A stretch of DNA of 37,701 nucleotides, from NCBI GenBank assembly GCA_022545455.1, contig JACZQZ010000011.1:1-37701 (forward strand). Reading direction: 5' to 3'. The translations under genes and the position numbers were made by a program. This DNA is from Pseudomonadota bacterium (GTDB lineage: Bacteria; Pseudomonadota; Alphaproteobacteria; Rhodospirillales; 2-02-FULL-58-16). Positions 1-10,107 of this stretch are shown here, in pieces (positions within the stretch are counted from its first letter, which is position 1; each line of letters begins with the position of its first letter). The notes below the pieces were generated by a model. The model was not told the DNA's origin. It was given only the letters and a program-made list of their open reading frames with translations, and searched no databases.

Positions 1-23
1 GCCTTGGTAAGCCGCCGTTGCGG

Positions 24-117
24 TCGCGTATGCGGCCCGTCGGAGGGCGTCGAAAAGTTTTGACGATGCACCGCATCGCCGGCAACTTTCCTCCTACCCG
101 ACGAGCCGCCTACGCGA
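24..117. repeat. Long imperfect inverted repeat / nested hairpin upstream of the DUF1538 gene
   Basis: Left arm 24-43 tcgcgtatgcggcccgtcgg pairs with right arm 98-117 ccgacgagccgcctacgcga (18/20 complementary). Nested inside: aaagtt 54-59 / aacttt 84-89 and gatgc 65-69 / gcatc 73-77. Confidence 0.6.
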
Positions 118-162
118 TCTCTATGGGCCATGATCAGCGCCCCTTGGTATGAGGGAACCGGG

Positions 163-954
163 ATGGGGCTTTTCGACCATACCCTCGCCACGGCCATGGC
201 CACCCTGGTGGACGTGGCGCCCATCGTCGCCATCCTGTTCGGCTTCCAGTTCCTGGTCATCCGGCGGCGCCCGCCCAATCTGCGCAGGATCGCCGTCGGC
301 TTCGTCTACGTCCTCGTCGGGCTGACCCTGTTCCTGGTCGGGCTGGAAGAGGCCCTGTTCCCCATCGGCGAAGCCATGGCGCGGCAGCTTACGGCGCCCG
401 CTTTCATCGGCCCGGGCGCCGGCGGCGGCACCGTGCGCTGGAGCGATTACCTTTGGGTTTACGGGTTCGCGGCGGCCATCGGATTTGCCGCCACGGTCGC
501 CGAGCCTGCCCTGATCGCCGTGTCCATCAAGGCGCAGCAGATTTCGGGCGGCAGCATCAACGCCGTGGGCCTGCGCCTGGTGGTGGCGGCGGGCGTGGCG
601 GTGGGCGCCGCCCTGGGGGCTTTCCGCATCGTCACCGGCACGCCGCTGCCCGCCTTTATCATGGCCGGATACCTGATCGTGGTCGTGCAGACGGTGTGGG
701 CCGCCAAGACCATTGTCCCCCTGGCCTATGATTCGGGCGGGGTCACCACCTCGACGGTGACGGTGCCCGTGTTGACGGCCCTCGGACTGGGCCTGGCGTC
801 CGCCATTCCGGGGCGCAACCCGCTGATCGACGGTTTCGGATTGATTGCATTTGCCAGCCTGTTTCCCATTATATCGGTCCTGGGCTACGCCCAGCTGACC
901 TCGTGGCTGCAGGCCAGGCGGCACAAAGAGGGAGATCACAGCGATGAACCTTAA
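163..954 (+). CDS. DUF1538 family multi-pass membrane protein
   Basis: ORF 130-954, likely start MGLFDHTLATAM at 163. Hydrophobic segments and DUF1538-like sequence; overlaps the downstream PII-like gene. Confidence 0.75.
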   Translation: MGLFDHTLATAMATLVDVAPIVAILFGFQFLVIRRRPPNLRRIAVGFVYVLVGLTLFLVGLEEALFPIGEAMARQLTAPAFIGPGAGGGTVRWSDYLWVYGFAAAIGFAATVAEPALIAVSIKAQQISGGSINAVGLRLVVAAGVAVGAALGAFRIVTGTPLPAFIMAGYLIVVVQTVWAAKTIVPLAYDSGGVTTSTVTVPVLTALGLGLASAIPGRNPLIDGFGLIAFASLFPIISVLGYAQLTSWLQARRHKEGDHSDEP

Positions 955-1294
955 ACTCATCATGGCCCTTGTCGGCGACGAGAAGACCGAGGCGGTGGTG
1001 AACGCCGCCCGGGAGGCCGGCGCGACCGGGGCGACGGTCATCACCAGCGGCCGCGGCGAAGGACTGAAGCCGGAGAAGACCTTTCTCGGCCTCGACCTGA
1101 GCGCCCACCGCGACGTGTTGTTGTTCCTGGTCGTGGAGGAGCGGGCGCGCGAAATCCTGGAGACCATCGCCGCCGCCGGCAATTTCGACGAGGAACCGGG
1201 GGCCGGTATCGCCTTCGAGATCGCCATCGAGGACGCCGTCGGCCTGAAAACCCAGGCCGCCACCCTGTTGAACGAAATCGAGGAAGACCAATGA
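944..1294 (+). CDS. PII-like nitrogen regulatory family protein
   Basis: MNLKLIMALVGDEKTEAVVNAAREAGATGATVITSGRGEG resembles the P-II fold; overlaps both neighbouring genes. Confidence 0.75.
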   Translation: MNLKLIMALVGDEKTEAVVNAAREAGATGATVITSGRGEGLKPEKTFLGLDLSAHRDVLLFLVVEERAREILETIAAAGNFDEEPGAGIAFEIAIEDAVGLKTQAATLLNEIEEDQ

Positions 1295-1704
1295 CCGAGC
1301 ACACCCACGTCACGGTCGGCGACGTCATGACCCGGTCGGTGCGCACCATCGGGGGCATGGCGACGGTCGAGGAGGCCATCGAGATGATGCGCGGCGCCGG
1401 CGTCAGCTCCCTGGTGGTGGAGCGCCGGGACAAACACGACGAGTTCGGCCTGCTGGTGGTATCCGACGTCGCCGGGCAGGTCATCGGCAAGGACCGGGCC
1501 CCGGAAAGGGTGAATGTCTACGAAGTCATGTCCAAACCGGTGCTGACGCTGCCGGCCGACATGAACATCCGGTACGCCATCCGGCTTCTGGTGAAGTTCG
1601 GCCTGTCCCGGGCACTGGTCACCAACGAGGATCGCACGCCGGCGGGGATCGTGACCTTGCGCGATATGGTGCTGCGCCATGTCGGGGACGAGCCGGCGGC
1701 CTGA
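1291..1704 (+). CDS. CBS-domain pair protein
   Basis: VGDVMTRSVRTIGGMATVEEAIEMM...GVSSLVVE and YEVMSKPVLTLPADMNIRYAIRLLVKFGLSRALVT are two CBS motifs. ATGA overlap with the PII-like gene. Confidence 0.85.
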   Translation: MTEHTHVTVGDVMTRSVRTIGGMATVEEAIEMMRGAGVSSLVVERRDKHDEFGLLVVSDVAGQVIGKDRAPERVNVYEVMSKPVLTLPADMNIRYAIRLLVKFGLSRALVTNEDRTPAGIVTLRDMVLRHVGDEPAA

Positions 1705-1715
1705 GCGGAACCCCC

Positions 1716-2483
1716 GTGCCCGCACCCACGAACGATTGCGCCGCCGCCCTGGGCCTCATGCGCCGGGCGCGGTGGGCGGCGCTGGCGACGGCCCTGGCGG
1801 ACCCGGCCGAGGCGGCGGAGGCGGTAACCGCCGGGTGGCCCTACGCGTCGCTGGTCACCGTGGCCTGCGACTGGGGGGGAAGCCCCATCGTGCTGCTGTC
1901 CGGGCTGTCGGACCACACCCGCAACCTGGAGGCCGACCGGCGCGCGTCCCTGCTGTTCGAGGAGGCGTCGCGCCGGGCCAATCCGCAGACCGGCCCGCGG
2001 GTGACCGTGATGGGGCGTCTGACCAGGACCGCAGATGAGCGCCTTGCCGGCCGCTTTCTCGCCCGGCATCCCCAGGCGCACCGGTACGCCGGGTTCGGCG
2101 ACTTTCATTTCCACACCATGGCGGTGGAACGGGCCCGCTACGTCGGCGGCTTCGCCCGCGCCGTGTGGCTGAAGGGCGCGACGCTGGCCGCCGACGCCGA
2201 CGCCGCGGCGGCGCTTGCCGACTGCGAGCAGGACGTTCTCGATCACATGAACCGGGACCACGCCGAGGCGATCGCGCTCTACGCCAACGTGCTCCTGGGG
2301 CGGCGCGGCAAGGCCTGGAAAATGATCGGCGTCGATCCCCATGGCGTCGACCTGGGGCTTCGCGGCAGGCTTGCCCGCCTGGACTTCGACGCACCCGTGC
2401 ACGACGCCCCATCGTGCCGGGCGGAGCTGGTGCGCCTGATGCAAGAGGCGCGGAGGCGCGAAGCGCCGACAGGGATCGCATAA
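1716..2483 (+). CDS. HugZ-like heme/FMN-binding split-barrel protein (pyridoxamine 5'-phosphate oxidase-like + DUF2470)
   Basis: [17 protein letters not shown]...[41 protein letters not shown] plus C-terminal [18 protein letters not shown] start. C-terminus runs into a repeat array. Confidence 0.8.
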   Translation: MPAPTNDCAAALGLMRRARWAALATALADPAEAAEAVTAGWPYASLVTVACDWGGSPIVLLSGLSDHTRNLEADRRASLLFEEASRRANPQTGPRVTVMGRLTRTADERLAGRFLARHPQAHRYAGFGDFHFHTMAVERARYVGGFARAVWLKGATLAADADAAAALADCEQDVLDHMNRDHAEAIALYANVLLGRRGKAWKMIGVDPHGVDLGLRGRLARLDFDAPVHDAPSCRAELVRLMQEARRREAPTGIA

Positions 2484-2590
2484 AACCGGGCGCGCAGGCG
2501 CAAAGCGCCGACAGGGATCGCATAGAAGAGGCGCGCAGGCGCGGAGCGCCGACAGGGACCGCATAAAACCGGGCGCGCAGGCGCACGGCA
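2443..2590. repeat. GC-rich tandem repeat array (~40 bp unit, agaggcgcgNaggcgcgaagcgccgacagggatcgcataaa), 3 full + 1 partial copies
   Basis: Repeated core gcgccgacagggatcgcata with an internal ggcgc..gcgcc dyad. First copy encodes the HugZ C-terminus ([12 protein letters not shown] stop). Confidence 0.85.
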
Positions 2591-2760
2591 TCCGCCGGGG
2601 GCAAAGGAAGGAGGCGCCCGGTGCGGCCGCCGGAAACCCCGCTGTTTTCCTTGCAAGCGGCCCGGTATTGCGGCACAAATCAGAGCAATTCGCATTGGAG
2701 CCGCCGCCCGATCCCGCACGGCGGCTTTGTGTCCTCGGGGGGAGACGGTCCGTTGGGGGG

Positions 2761-4587
<1,827 letters not shown>

Positions 4588-4596
4588 CGCGTATCC

Positions 4597-4613
4597 GCCG
4601 GCCCAATGCCGGC
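4597..4613. terminator. GC-rich hairpin between convergent pckG and DUF423 genes
   Basis: gccggc-ccaat-gccggc perfect 6-bp stem in a ~30 bp convergent intergenic gap. No U-tract. Confidence 0.4.
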
Positions 4614-4618
4614 CGTCC

Positions 4619-4993
4619 CTACTTCCGCGCCACCGCCACCCGGATCAGCGCCGCCCAGCCCACGAAAAAGCTCAACCCGCCGGCCGGCGCCGCCCCGGGC
4701 ACGGGCACCGACCCGGTCACGCCGAGGGCATAGAGCGACCCCGAGAACAGCACGATGCCGGCGGTGAACGCCCACCCGGCGACGCGCACCGCCGTCGACC
4801 CGGGCGCGTCGGGGCGCGACGCCAGCCACGCCACGGCGAACAGGGCCAGCGCGTGCCACATGTGGTATTGCACCGCCGTCATGAAGACGTCGCGGTGGGC
4901 CGACTCCGTGACCACCGGCGCATGCGAGCCGTAGGCCCCCGCCGCCGCCGCCAGCAACCCGTTCAGGGCCGCGAGGAAAAGCCACAACCGCAT
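4619..4993 (-). CDS. DUF423 family small membrane protein
   Basis: MRLWLFLAALNGLLAAAAGAYGSHA...VFMTAVQYHMWHALALFAVAWLA is typical of DUF423. Confidence 0.85.
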   Translation of the reverse strand: MRLWLFLAALNGLLAAAAGAYGSHAPVVTESAHRDVFMTAVQYHMWHALALFAVAWLASRPDAPGSTAVRVAGWAFTAGIVLFSGSLYALGVTGSVPVPGAAPAGGLSFFVGWAALIRVAVARK

Positions 4994-5146
4994 GACGGTC
5001 CGTCCAACCGCGTGGCGTGTGATACGCAAAGCATGAAAATTCGGGCCATTATCGAGCCATCATGTATTGCACCATGGGGGCACAGGGAACACGGAGCCAG
5101 AAAGGAAATCAAAAGCGGCGCGACGCGCCGCCTCATACCAGCGATT

Positions 5147-5477
5147 GGACACAGAGGACTCAGAGAAGACACAGAGATCACAGAGAGCGCCGATGGCGCA
5201 CGGGAGTCACGAGCCCCTGCGTGCCACCCCGACGCCGGTGCCGGAAACGGTTTGGAGCACGCTCGACATCGACGACCCGATTACGGAAGCCACGGAGGCG
5301 ACCACGCCCGTCAATGGTCCGTGACACGCAGACCTCCGGCATTCCAAGGGAAACGCGCGAAGCGCAACAAACATTTCTCTGTGACCTCTGTGTCGCCTCT
5401 GCGCTCTCTGTGTCGAAGTCCACCAATGCGGTGCGCCGTGTCGGAGCAGTGATTCGACACAGAGGACTCAGAGAAAC
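5147..5477. repeat. CACAGAG-type inverted repeat element (three arms)
   Basis: gacacagaggactcagagaagacacagagatcacagaga (~5148-5187), reverse-oriented tctctgtgacctctgtgtcgcctctgcgctctctgtgtcga (~5376-5416), and gattcgacacagaggactcagagaaa (5451-5476). Confidence 0.7.
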
Positions 5478-5535
5478 CCGGAAACACCGAACCGTTTCCG
5501 TTCGCCGCGACCGCGTTATCCTGGCGCGTCCCCGT

Positions 5536-8500
5536 CTACTCGCCGGCGACCGCCGTGACTTGGCTGTCCCCGGCCCGGGTCACCGGGTGCTCGAGCTTGT
5601 CCAGCATCTCCTTCGGCACGACCTGGAGGAACTTGTCCTTTTCCAGGTCCCAGTCGCGCAGGAGCGCCTCGGCGAAGCGCGACTGGGTCTCCTTCACGTG
5701 CTCGGCGAGGAGCCCGCGGACGACGCCCTCCCAGTGTTCGGTCTCGATGCGCTGCCAGACGACCGAGTCGTCGTTGACCTTGCGTTCGAACACCTCTTCG
5801 GCGTCGTAGACGAAGGCCATGCCGCCGGTCATGCCGGCGGCGAAGTTGTCGCCGACGGGTCCTAAGATCACGGCGACGCCGCCGGTCATGTATTCGCAGC
5901 CGTTGGCGCCGCAGCCCTCGACCACCGCCATGGCGCCCGAGTTGCGCACGCAGAAACGCTCGCCGGCCTGGCCCGCGGCGAACAGGCTGCCCGCCGTGGC
6001 GCCGTACAGCACGGTGTTGCCGATGATGGTGTTGCGGTTGGTTTCCAGCCCGCTGGAGACGGGCGGCCTGAGCACGATGATGCCGCCCGAGAGGCCCTTG
6101 CCCACATAGTCGTTGGCGTCCCCGAAGACGTCCAGCTTCAACCCCTGGACGGCGAACGCGCCCAGGGACTGGCCGGCCGAACCCCTGAGGCGCACGGTGA
6201 TCTGACGCGGCGGCAGGCCGGTCATGCCGTAGCGCCGGGTGATCATGGAGCTCAACTTGGTGCCGATGGTGCGCTGGGTGTTGCGGATGTTATAGGCGAG
6301 TTGCATCTTCTCGCCCGCGGAAAGCGCCGTGTGGGCGTCCTCGATCATCTGGGCGTCCAGGGTCTCGGGCACTTCGTTGCGGCCCTCGATGGCGAAGTAG
6401 GGCGGGAACTCCCCGGGATCGGCCCGCGCCAGGAGCGGGTTCAGGTCCAAATCGTCCAGGTGCGGGCTGCCGCGGCTGACCTGGAACAGAAGGTCGGTGC
6501 GGCCGATGATCTCCTTGAGCGAGAGCACCCCCAACGACGCCAGGATCTCGCGCACCTCCTCGGCGATGAAGGTGAACAAATTGACCACCTTTTCGGGCGT
6601 GCCCGTGAACTTGGCGCGCAGGGATTCGTCCTGGGTGCAAATGCCGACGGGACAGGTGTTGCTGTGGCACTGGCGCACCAGGATGCAGCCCATGGCGACC
6701 AGCGCCGCGGTGCCGATGCCGAACTCCTCCCCGCCCAGCATGGCGGCGATGACCACGTCGCGCCCGGTCTTGATGCCGCCGTCGACCCTGAGCTTGACCC
6801 GGTGGCGCAGGCGGTTCAGGGTCAGCACCTGGTGGACCTCGCTCAGGCCCATCTCCCATGGGACGCCGCAGTACTTGATGCTGGACTGGGGACTGGCGCC
6901 GGTGCCGCCGGAATGGCCCGAGATCATGATCGAATCGGCCTTGGCCTTGGCGACGCCGGCGGCGATGGTGCCGATGCCGGCGCGCGCCACCAGCTTCACG
7001 CAAACCCTGGCGTCCGGGTTGATCTGTTTGAGATCGTAAATGAGCTGGGCCAGGTCCTCGATGGAATAGATGTCGTGATGGGGCGGCGGCGAGATCAGCG
7101 ACACGCCCGGTGTCGAGTGGCGCAGATGCGCGATCTCCGCCGATACCTTGAAGCCGGGGAGCTGGCCGCCTTCGCCGGGCTTGGAGCCCTGGGCCATCTT
7201 GATCTCGATCTCGCGGCAGTTGTTGAGGTACTCCGCGTTCACCCCGAACCGTCCCGACGCGATCTGCTTGATCGTCGAATTGGCGTTGTCGCCGTTGGGA
7301 CGCGGCTTGAAGCGCTCGGACGACTCGCCGCCCTCGCCGCAGTCGGACTGGGCGCCGATCTGATTCATGGCGATGGCCAGCGTCTCGTGCGCCTCGCGCG
7401 ACAGTGCCCCGTGGGACATGGCGCCGGTGACGAAACGCTTGCGGATATTGGTGGTGGATTCCACGTCGTCGATGGAGACCGGAGCCCGGCTGGGATCGAA
7501 ATCCCAGAGGTCGCGCAGGTGTATGGGCGGCATGTTACGGACCGCCTCGGTGTAGCGCTTGAAGGTGCGGAAACTGTCCGTGCCCACCGCCGTCTGCAGG
7601 GTGTGGATCTGCCTGGCCTCGAAGGCGTGGACCTCGCCGCCGTGGCGATAGCGGTAAAAGCCGCCGACGGGCAGGGTAACGACGTCCTCGGTCCACGCCA
7701 GGGCATGCATTTCCAGCACCTTGTGCTGAATGCCCGGGAGCCCGATGCCGGAAATGCGCGACGGCATGCCGGGGAAGAACTCCGCCACCAGGGCGCGCGA
7801 CAGGCCGACGGCCTCGAAGTTGTAGCCGCCGCGATAGGAGCTGATGATCGAAATGCCCATCTTCGACATGATCTTGAGAAGCCCGTCATCGATGGCCTTC
7901 TTGAAGCGGCTCAGGCAGGTCTCCAGGTCGACGGTGCCGAAGAGCCCGCGGCGGTGGCGGTCGGCGAGGGATTCCTCGGCCAGATAGGCGTTCACCGTCG
8001 TCGCCCCGACGCCGATGAGGACGGCGAAGTAATGGACGTCCATGCACTCGCCCGAGTGCACGTTGAGCGAGGTAAAGGTGCGCAGGTGCTGGCGCACCAA
8101 ATGGGTGTTCACGGCGCCGGTGGCCAGGATCATGGGCACGGGGGCGCGCCCGGGGCCGATGTTCCTGTCGCTCAGGATGACATGGACGCAACCGCCCCTG
8201 ACCGCGGTTTCCGTCTCCTGCTGGATACGGACAAGGGCCTCGCGGAGCACGTTGCTGTCGGCTTCTCCGCCGCCCACGGCGTCGAGGGTGCAGTCGATCT
8301 CCACCGCCGTGTCGCCCAGGTAGGCCCGCATCCCCTCGAATTCGGCGTTCAGCAGCACCGGCGATTCCAGCTGCATCAGCCGGCACTGGGATTCGTCCTC
8401 GTCCAGGATGTTGCCCAGGTTGCCGAGCCGCGTTCGCAACGACATCACCTGGCGTTCGCGCAAGGAGTCGATGGGCGGGTTGGTCACCTGGCTGAAGTTC

Positions 8501-10107
8501 TGACGGAAGAAGTGATGGAGGCCGCGGTATTTGTCCGACAGCACGGCCACCGGCGTGTCGTCGCCCATGGAGCCCGTGGCCTCCTTGGACTCCTCGGTCA
8601 TGGGGTGGAGGATGAGTTCCAGGTCCTCCATGCTCCACCCGGCGGTCAACTGGCGCCGGCGCAATTCCTCGGCGTCGAACCGCTGCAGGGCCTTGGCGGC
8701 CGACGTAATCCGGCCGTCAATCCGGTCGATGTGCTTGACCCAGGAGCCGAAGGGCTGCTGTGCGGCCAGCATGTCCTTGAGTTCGTGGTCGTGGTACAGC
8801 CGGCCTTCCTCCAGGTCGACGGCAATCATCTGGCCGGGCCCGACGCGCCCCTTTTCGACGACCTTGGTTTCGTCGATTCGCACCATGCCGGTCTCGGAGC
8901 CGACGATCAGCAGTCCGTCGCCGGTCACCGTATAGCGCAGCGGCCTGAGCCCGTTCCGGTCCATGGCCCCCAGCACCCACCGGCCGCCGAAGGCGGTGAT
9001 GGCGGCGGGCCCGTCCCAGGGTTCGATGACCGCATTGGCGTAGGCGTACAGGTCCCGGTGGGCCTCGGGCATGGCCGGCTTGTTGCTCGACGCATCGGGG
9101 ATCAGCATGGCGTTGACCATGGGCAGCGAGCGGCCGGCCCGCATCATGACCTCGTACACCGCATCGAAGGCGGCCGAGTCCGAACTTTCGGCCTGGATCA
9201 CCGGCTTGAGGTCGTCGATGGAGTCGCCGAACGTCTCATGCGCCATGCGCGGCTCATGGCAGGCCATCCAGTTGATATTGCCGCTGAGCGTGTTGATCTC
9301 GCCGTTGTGGGCGAGGACGCGGAAGGGCTGGGCGAGGTGCCAGGTGGGAAAGGTGTTGGTGGAATAGCGCTGGTGATAGACGGCGAAGTTGGAAATGAAG
9401 CGGTCGTCCAGAAGGTCCGGATAGAACGCCGTCAGCTGCTCGGCCAGGAACATGCCCTTGTAGATCACCGCACGCGACGACAGCGAGCAGATGTAGAATT
9501 CCTTGATGTACTCGGCCAGCACCGCGTTCTCGATGCGCCGGCGGATGATGTAGAGGTCGGTCTCGAACTGGGCGTTGCTCACCTCCTTGGTGTTGGCGAT
9601 CATGATCTGCTCGATCTCGGGGCGGTTGGCGTTGGCCTTCTCGCCGATGACGCCGACGTCCACCGGCACCTGGCGCCACCCGTAGATGGTGTAGCCGAAG
9701 CGCAGGATCTCGGCCTCGACGATGCAGCGGCAGCGCTCCTGGGCGCCGAGGTCGGTCTTGGGCAGGAAGACCATGCCCACGGCGAGGCGCCGGGGAAGGA
9801 CCTCGTGGCCGGTGCGCTGGACGTGCTGCTTGAAGAAGTCCTGGGGGATCTGCAGGTGGATGCCGGCGCCGTCGCCGGTCTTGCCGTCGGCATCCACGGC
9901 GCCCCGGTGCCACACCGATTTCAGCGCGTTGATGCCGGCCAGAACCACCTCGCGCCGCGGCTTGCCGTCGATGGCGGCGACGAAACCGACGCCACAGGCA
10001 TCGTGTTCGTCGGCCGGGTCGTAGAGGCCGGTTGCGGCCAGGTGCCGAGCGTTGGCCCGCCACTCCCGGATGAACCGCTTGCCGTCCTCGCGCGTCTTGG
10101 TGCTCAT
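5536..10107 (-). CDS. gltB: Glutamate synthase (NADPH) large subunit
   Basis: MSTKTRED... with DACGVGF amidotransferase N-terminus, GEINTLSGNINWM, the FMN/Fe-S region and GXGXG C-terminal repeats; full length ~1523 aa. Confidence 0.95.
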   Translation of the reverse strand: MSTKTREDGKRFIREWRANARHLAATGLYDPADEHDACGVGFVAAIDGKPRREVVLAGINALKSVWHRGAVDADGKTGDGAGIHLQIPQDFFKQHVQRTGHEVLPRRLAVGMVFLPKTDLGAQERCRCIVEAEILRFGYTIYGWRQVPVDVGVIGEKANANRPEIEQIMIANTKEVSNAQFETDLYIIRRRIENAVLAEYIKEFYICSLSSRAVIYKGMFLAEQLTAFYPDLLDDRFISNFAVYHQRYSTNTFPTWHLAQPFRVLAHNGEINTLSGNINWMACHEPRMAHETFGDSIDDLKPVIQAESSDSAAFDAVYEVMMRAGRSLPMVNAMLIPDASSNKPAMPEAHRDLYAYANAVIEPWDGPAAITAFGGRWVLGAMDRNGLRPLRYTVTGDGLLIVGSETGMVRIDETKVVEKGRVGPGQMIAVDLEEGRLYHDHELKDMLAAQQPFGSWVKHIDRIDGRITSAAKALQRFDAEELRRRQLTAGWSMEDLELILHPMTEESKEATGSMGDDTPVAVLSDKYRGLHHFFRQNFSQVTNPPIDSLRERQVMSLRTRLGNLGNILDEDESQCRLMQLESPVLLNAEFEGMRAYLGDTAVEIDCTLDAVGGGEADSNVLREALVRIQQETETAVRGGCVHVILSDRNIGPGRAPVPMILATGAVNTHLVRQHLRTFTSLNVHSGECMDVHYFAVLIGVGATTVNAYLAEESLADRHRRGLFGTVDLETCLSRFKKAIDDGLLKIMSKMGISIISSYRGGYNFEAVGLSRALVAEFFPGMPSRISGIGLPGIQHKVLEMHALAWTEDVVTLPVGGFYRYRHGGEVHAFEARQIHTLQTAVGTDSFRTFKRYTEAVRNMPPIHLRDLWDFDPSRAPVSIDDVESTTNIRKRFVTGAMSHGALSREAHETLAIAMNQIGAQSDCGEGGESSERFKPRPNGDNANSTIKQIASGRFGVNAEYLNNCREIEIKMAQGSKPGEGGQLPGFKVSAEIAHLRHSTPGVSLISPPPHHDIYSIEDLAQLIYDLKQINPDARVCVKLVARAGIGTIAAGVAKAKADSIMISGHSGGTGASPQSSIKYCGVPWEMGLSEVHQVLTLNRLRHRVKLRVDGGIKTGRDVVIAAMLGGEEFGIGTAALVAMGCILVRQCHSNTCPVGICTQDESLRAKFTGTPEKVVNLFTFIAEEVREILASLGVLSLKEIIGRTDLLFQVSRGSPHLDDLDLNPLLARADPGEFPPYFAIEGRNEVPETLDAQMIEDAHTALSAGEKMQLAYNIRNTQRTIGTKLSSMITRRYGMTGLPPRQITVRLRGSAGQSLGAFAVQGLKLDVFGDANDYVGKGLSGGIIVLRPPVSSGLETNRNTIIGNTVLYGATAGSLFAAGQAGERFCVRNSGAMAVVEGCGANGCEYMTGGVAVILGPVGDNFAAGMTGGMAFVYDAEEVFERKVNDDSVVWQRIETEHWEGVVRGLLAEHVKETQSRFAEALLRDWDLEKDKFLQVVPKEMLDKLEHPVTRAGDSQVTAVAGE

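Noticed and set aside
121-1725. 534-aa minus-strand ORF and other long minus ORFs opposite 0.1-4.6 kb
   Set aside because: Shadow ORFs of DUF1538, PII-like, CBS, HugZ and pckG genes; no recognisable domains.
2443-2590. CRISPR array possibility for the 40-bp repeats
   Set aside because: Units are contiguous tandem repeats without unique spacers and no cas genes are visible; same for 22652-22797.
5062-5865. ORFs through the CACAGAG region (e.g. 267 aa, 199 aa)
   Set aside because: They run through inverted repeats and the antisense of gltB; no coding signature.
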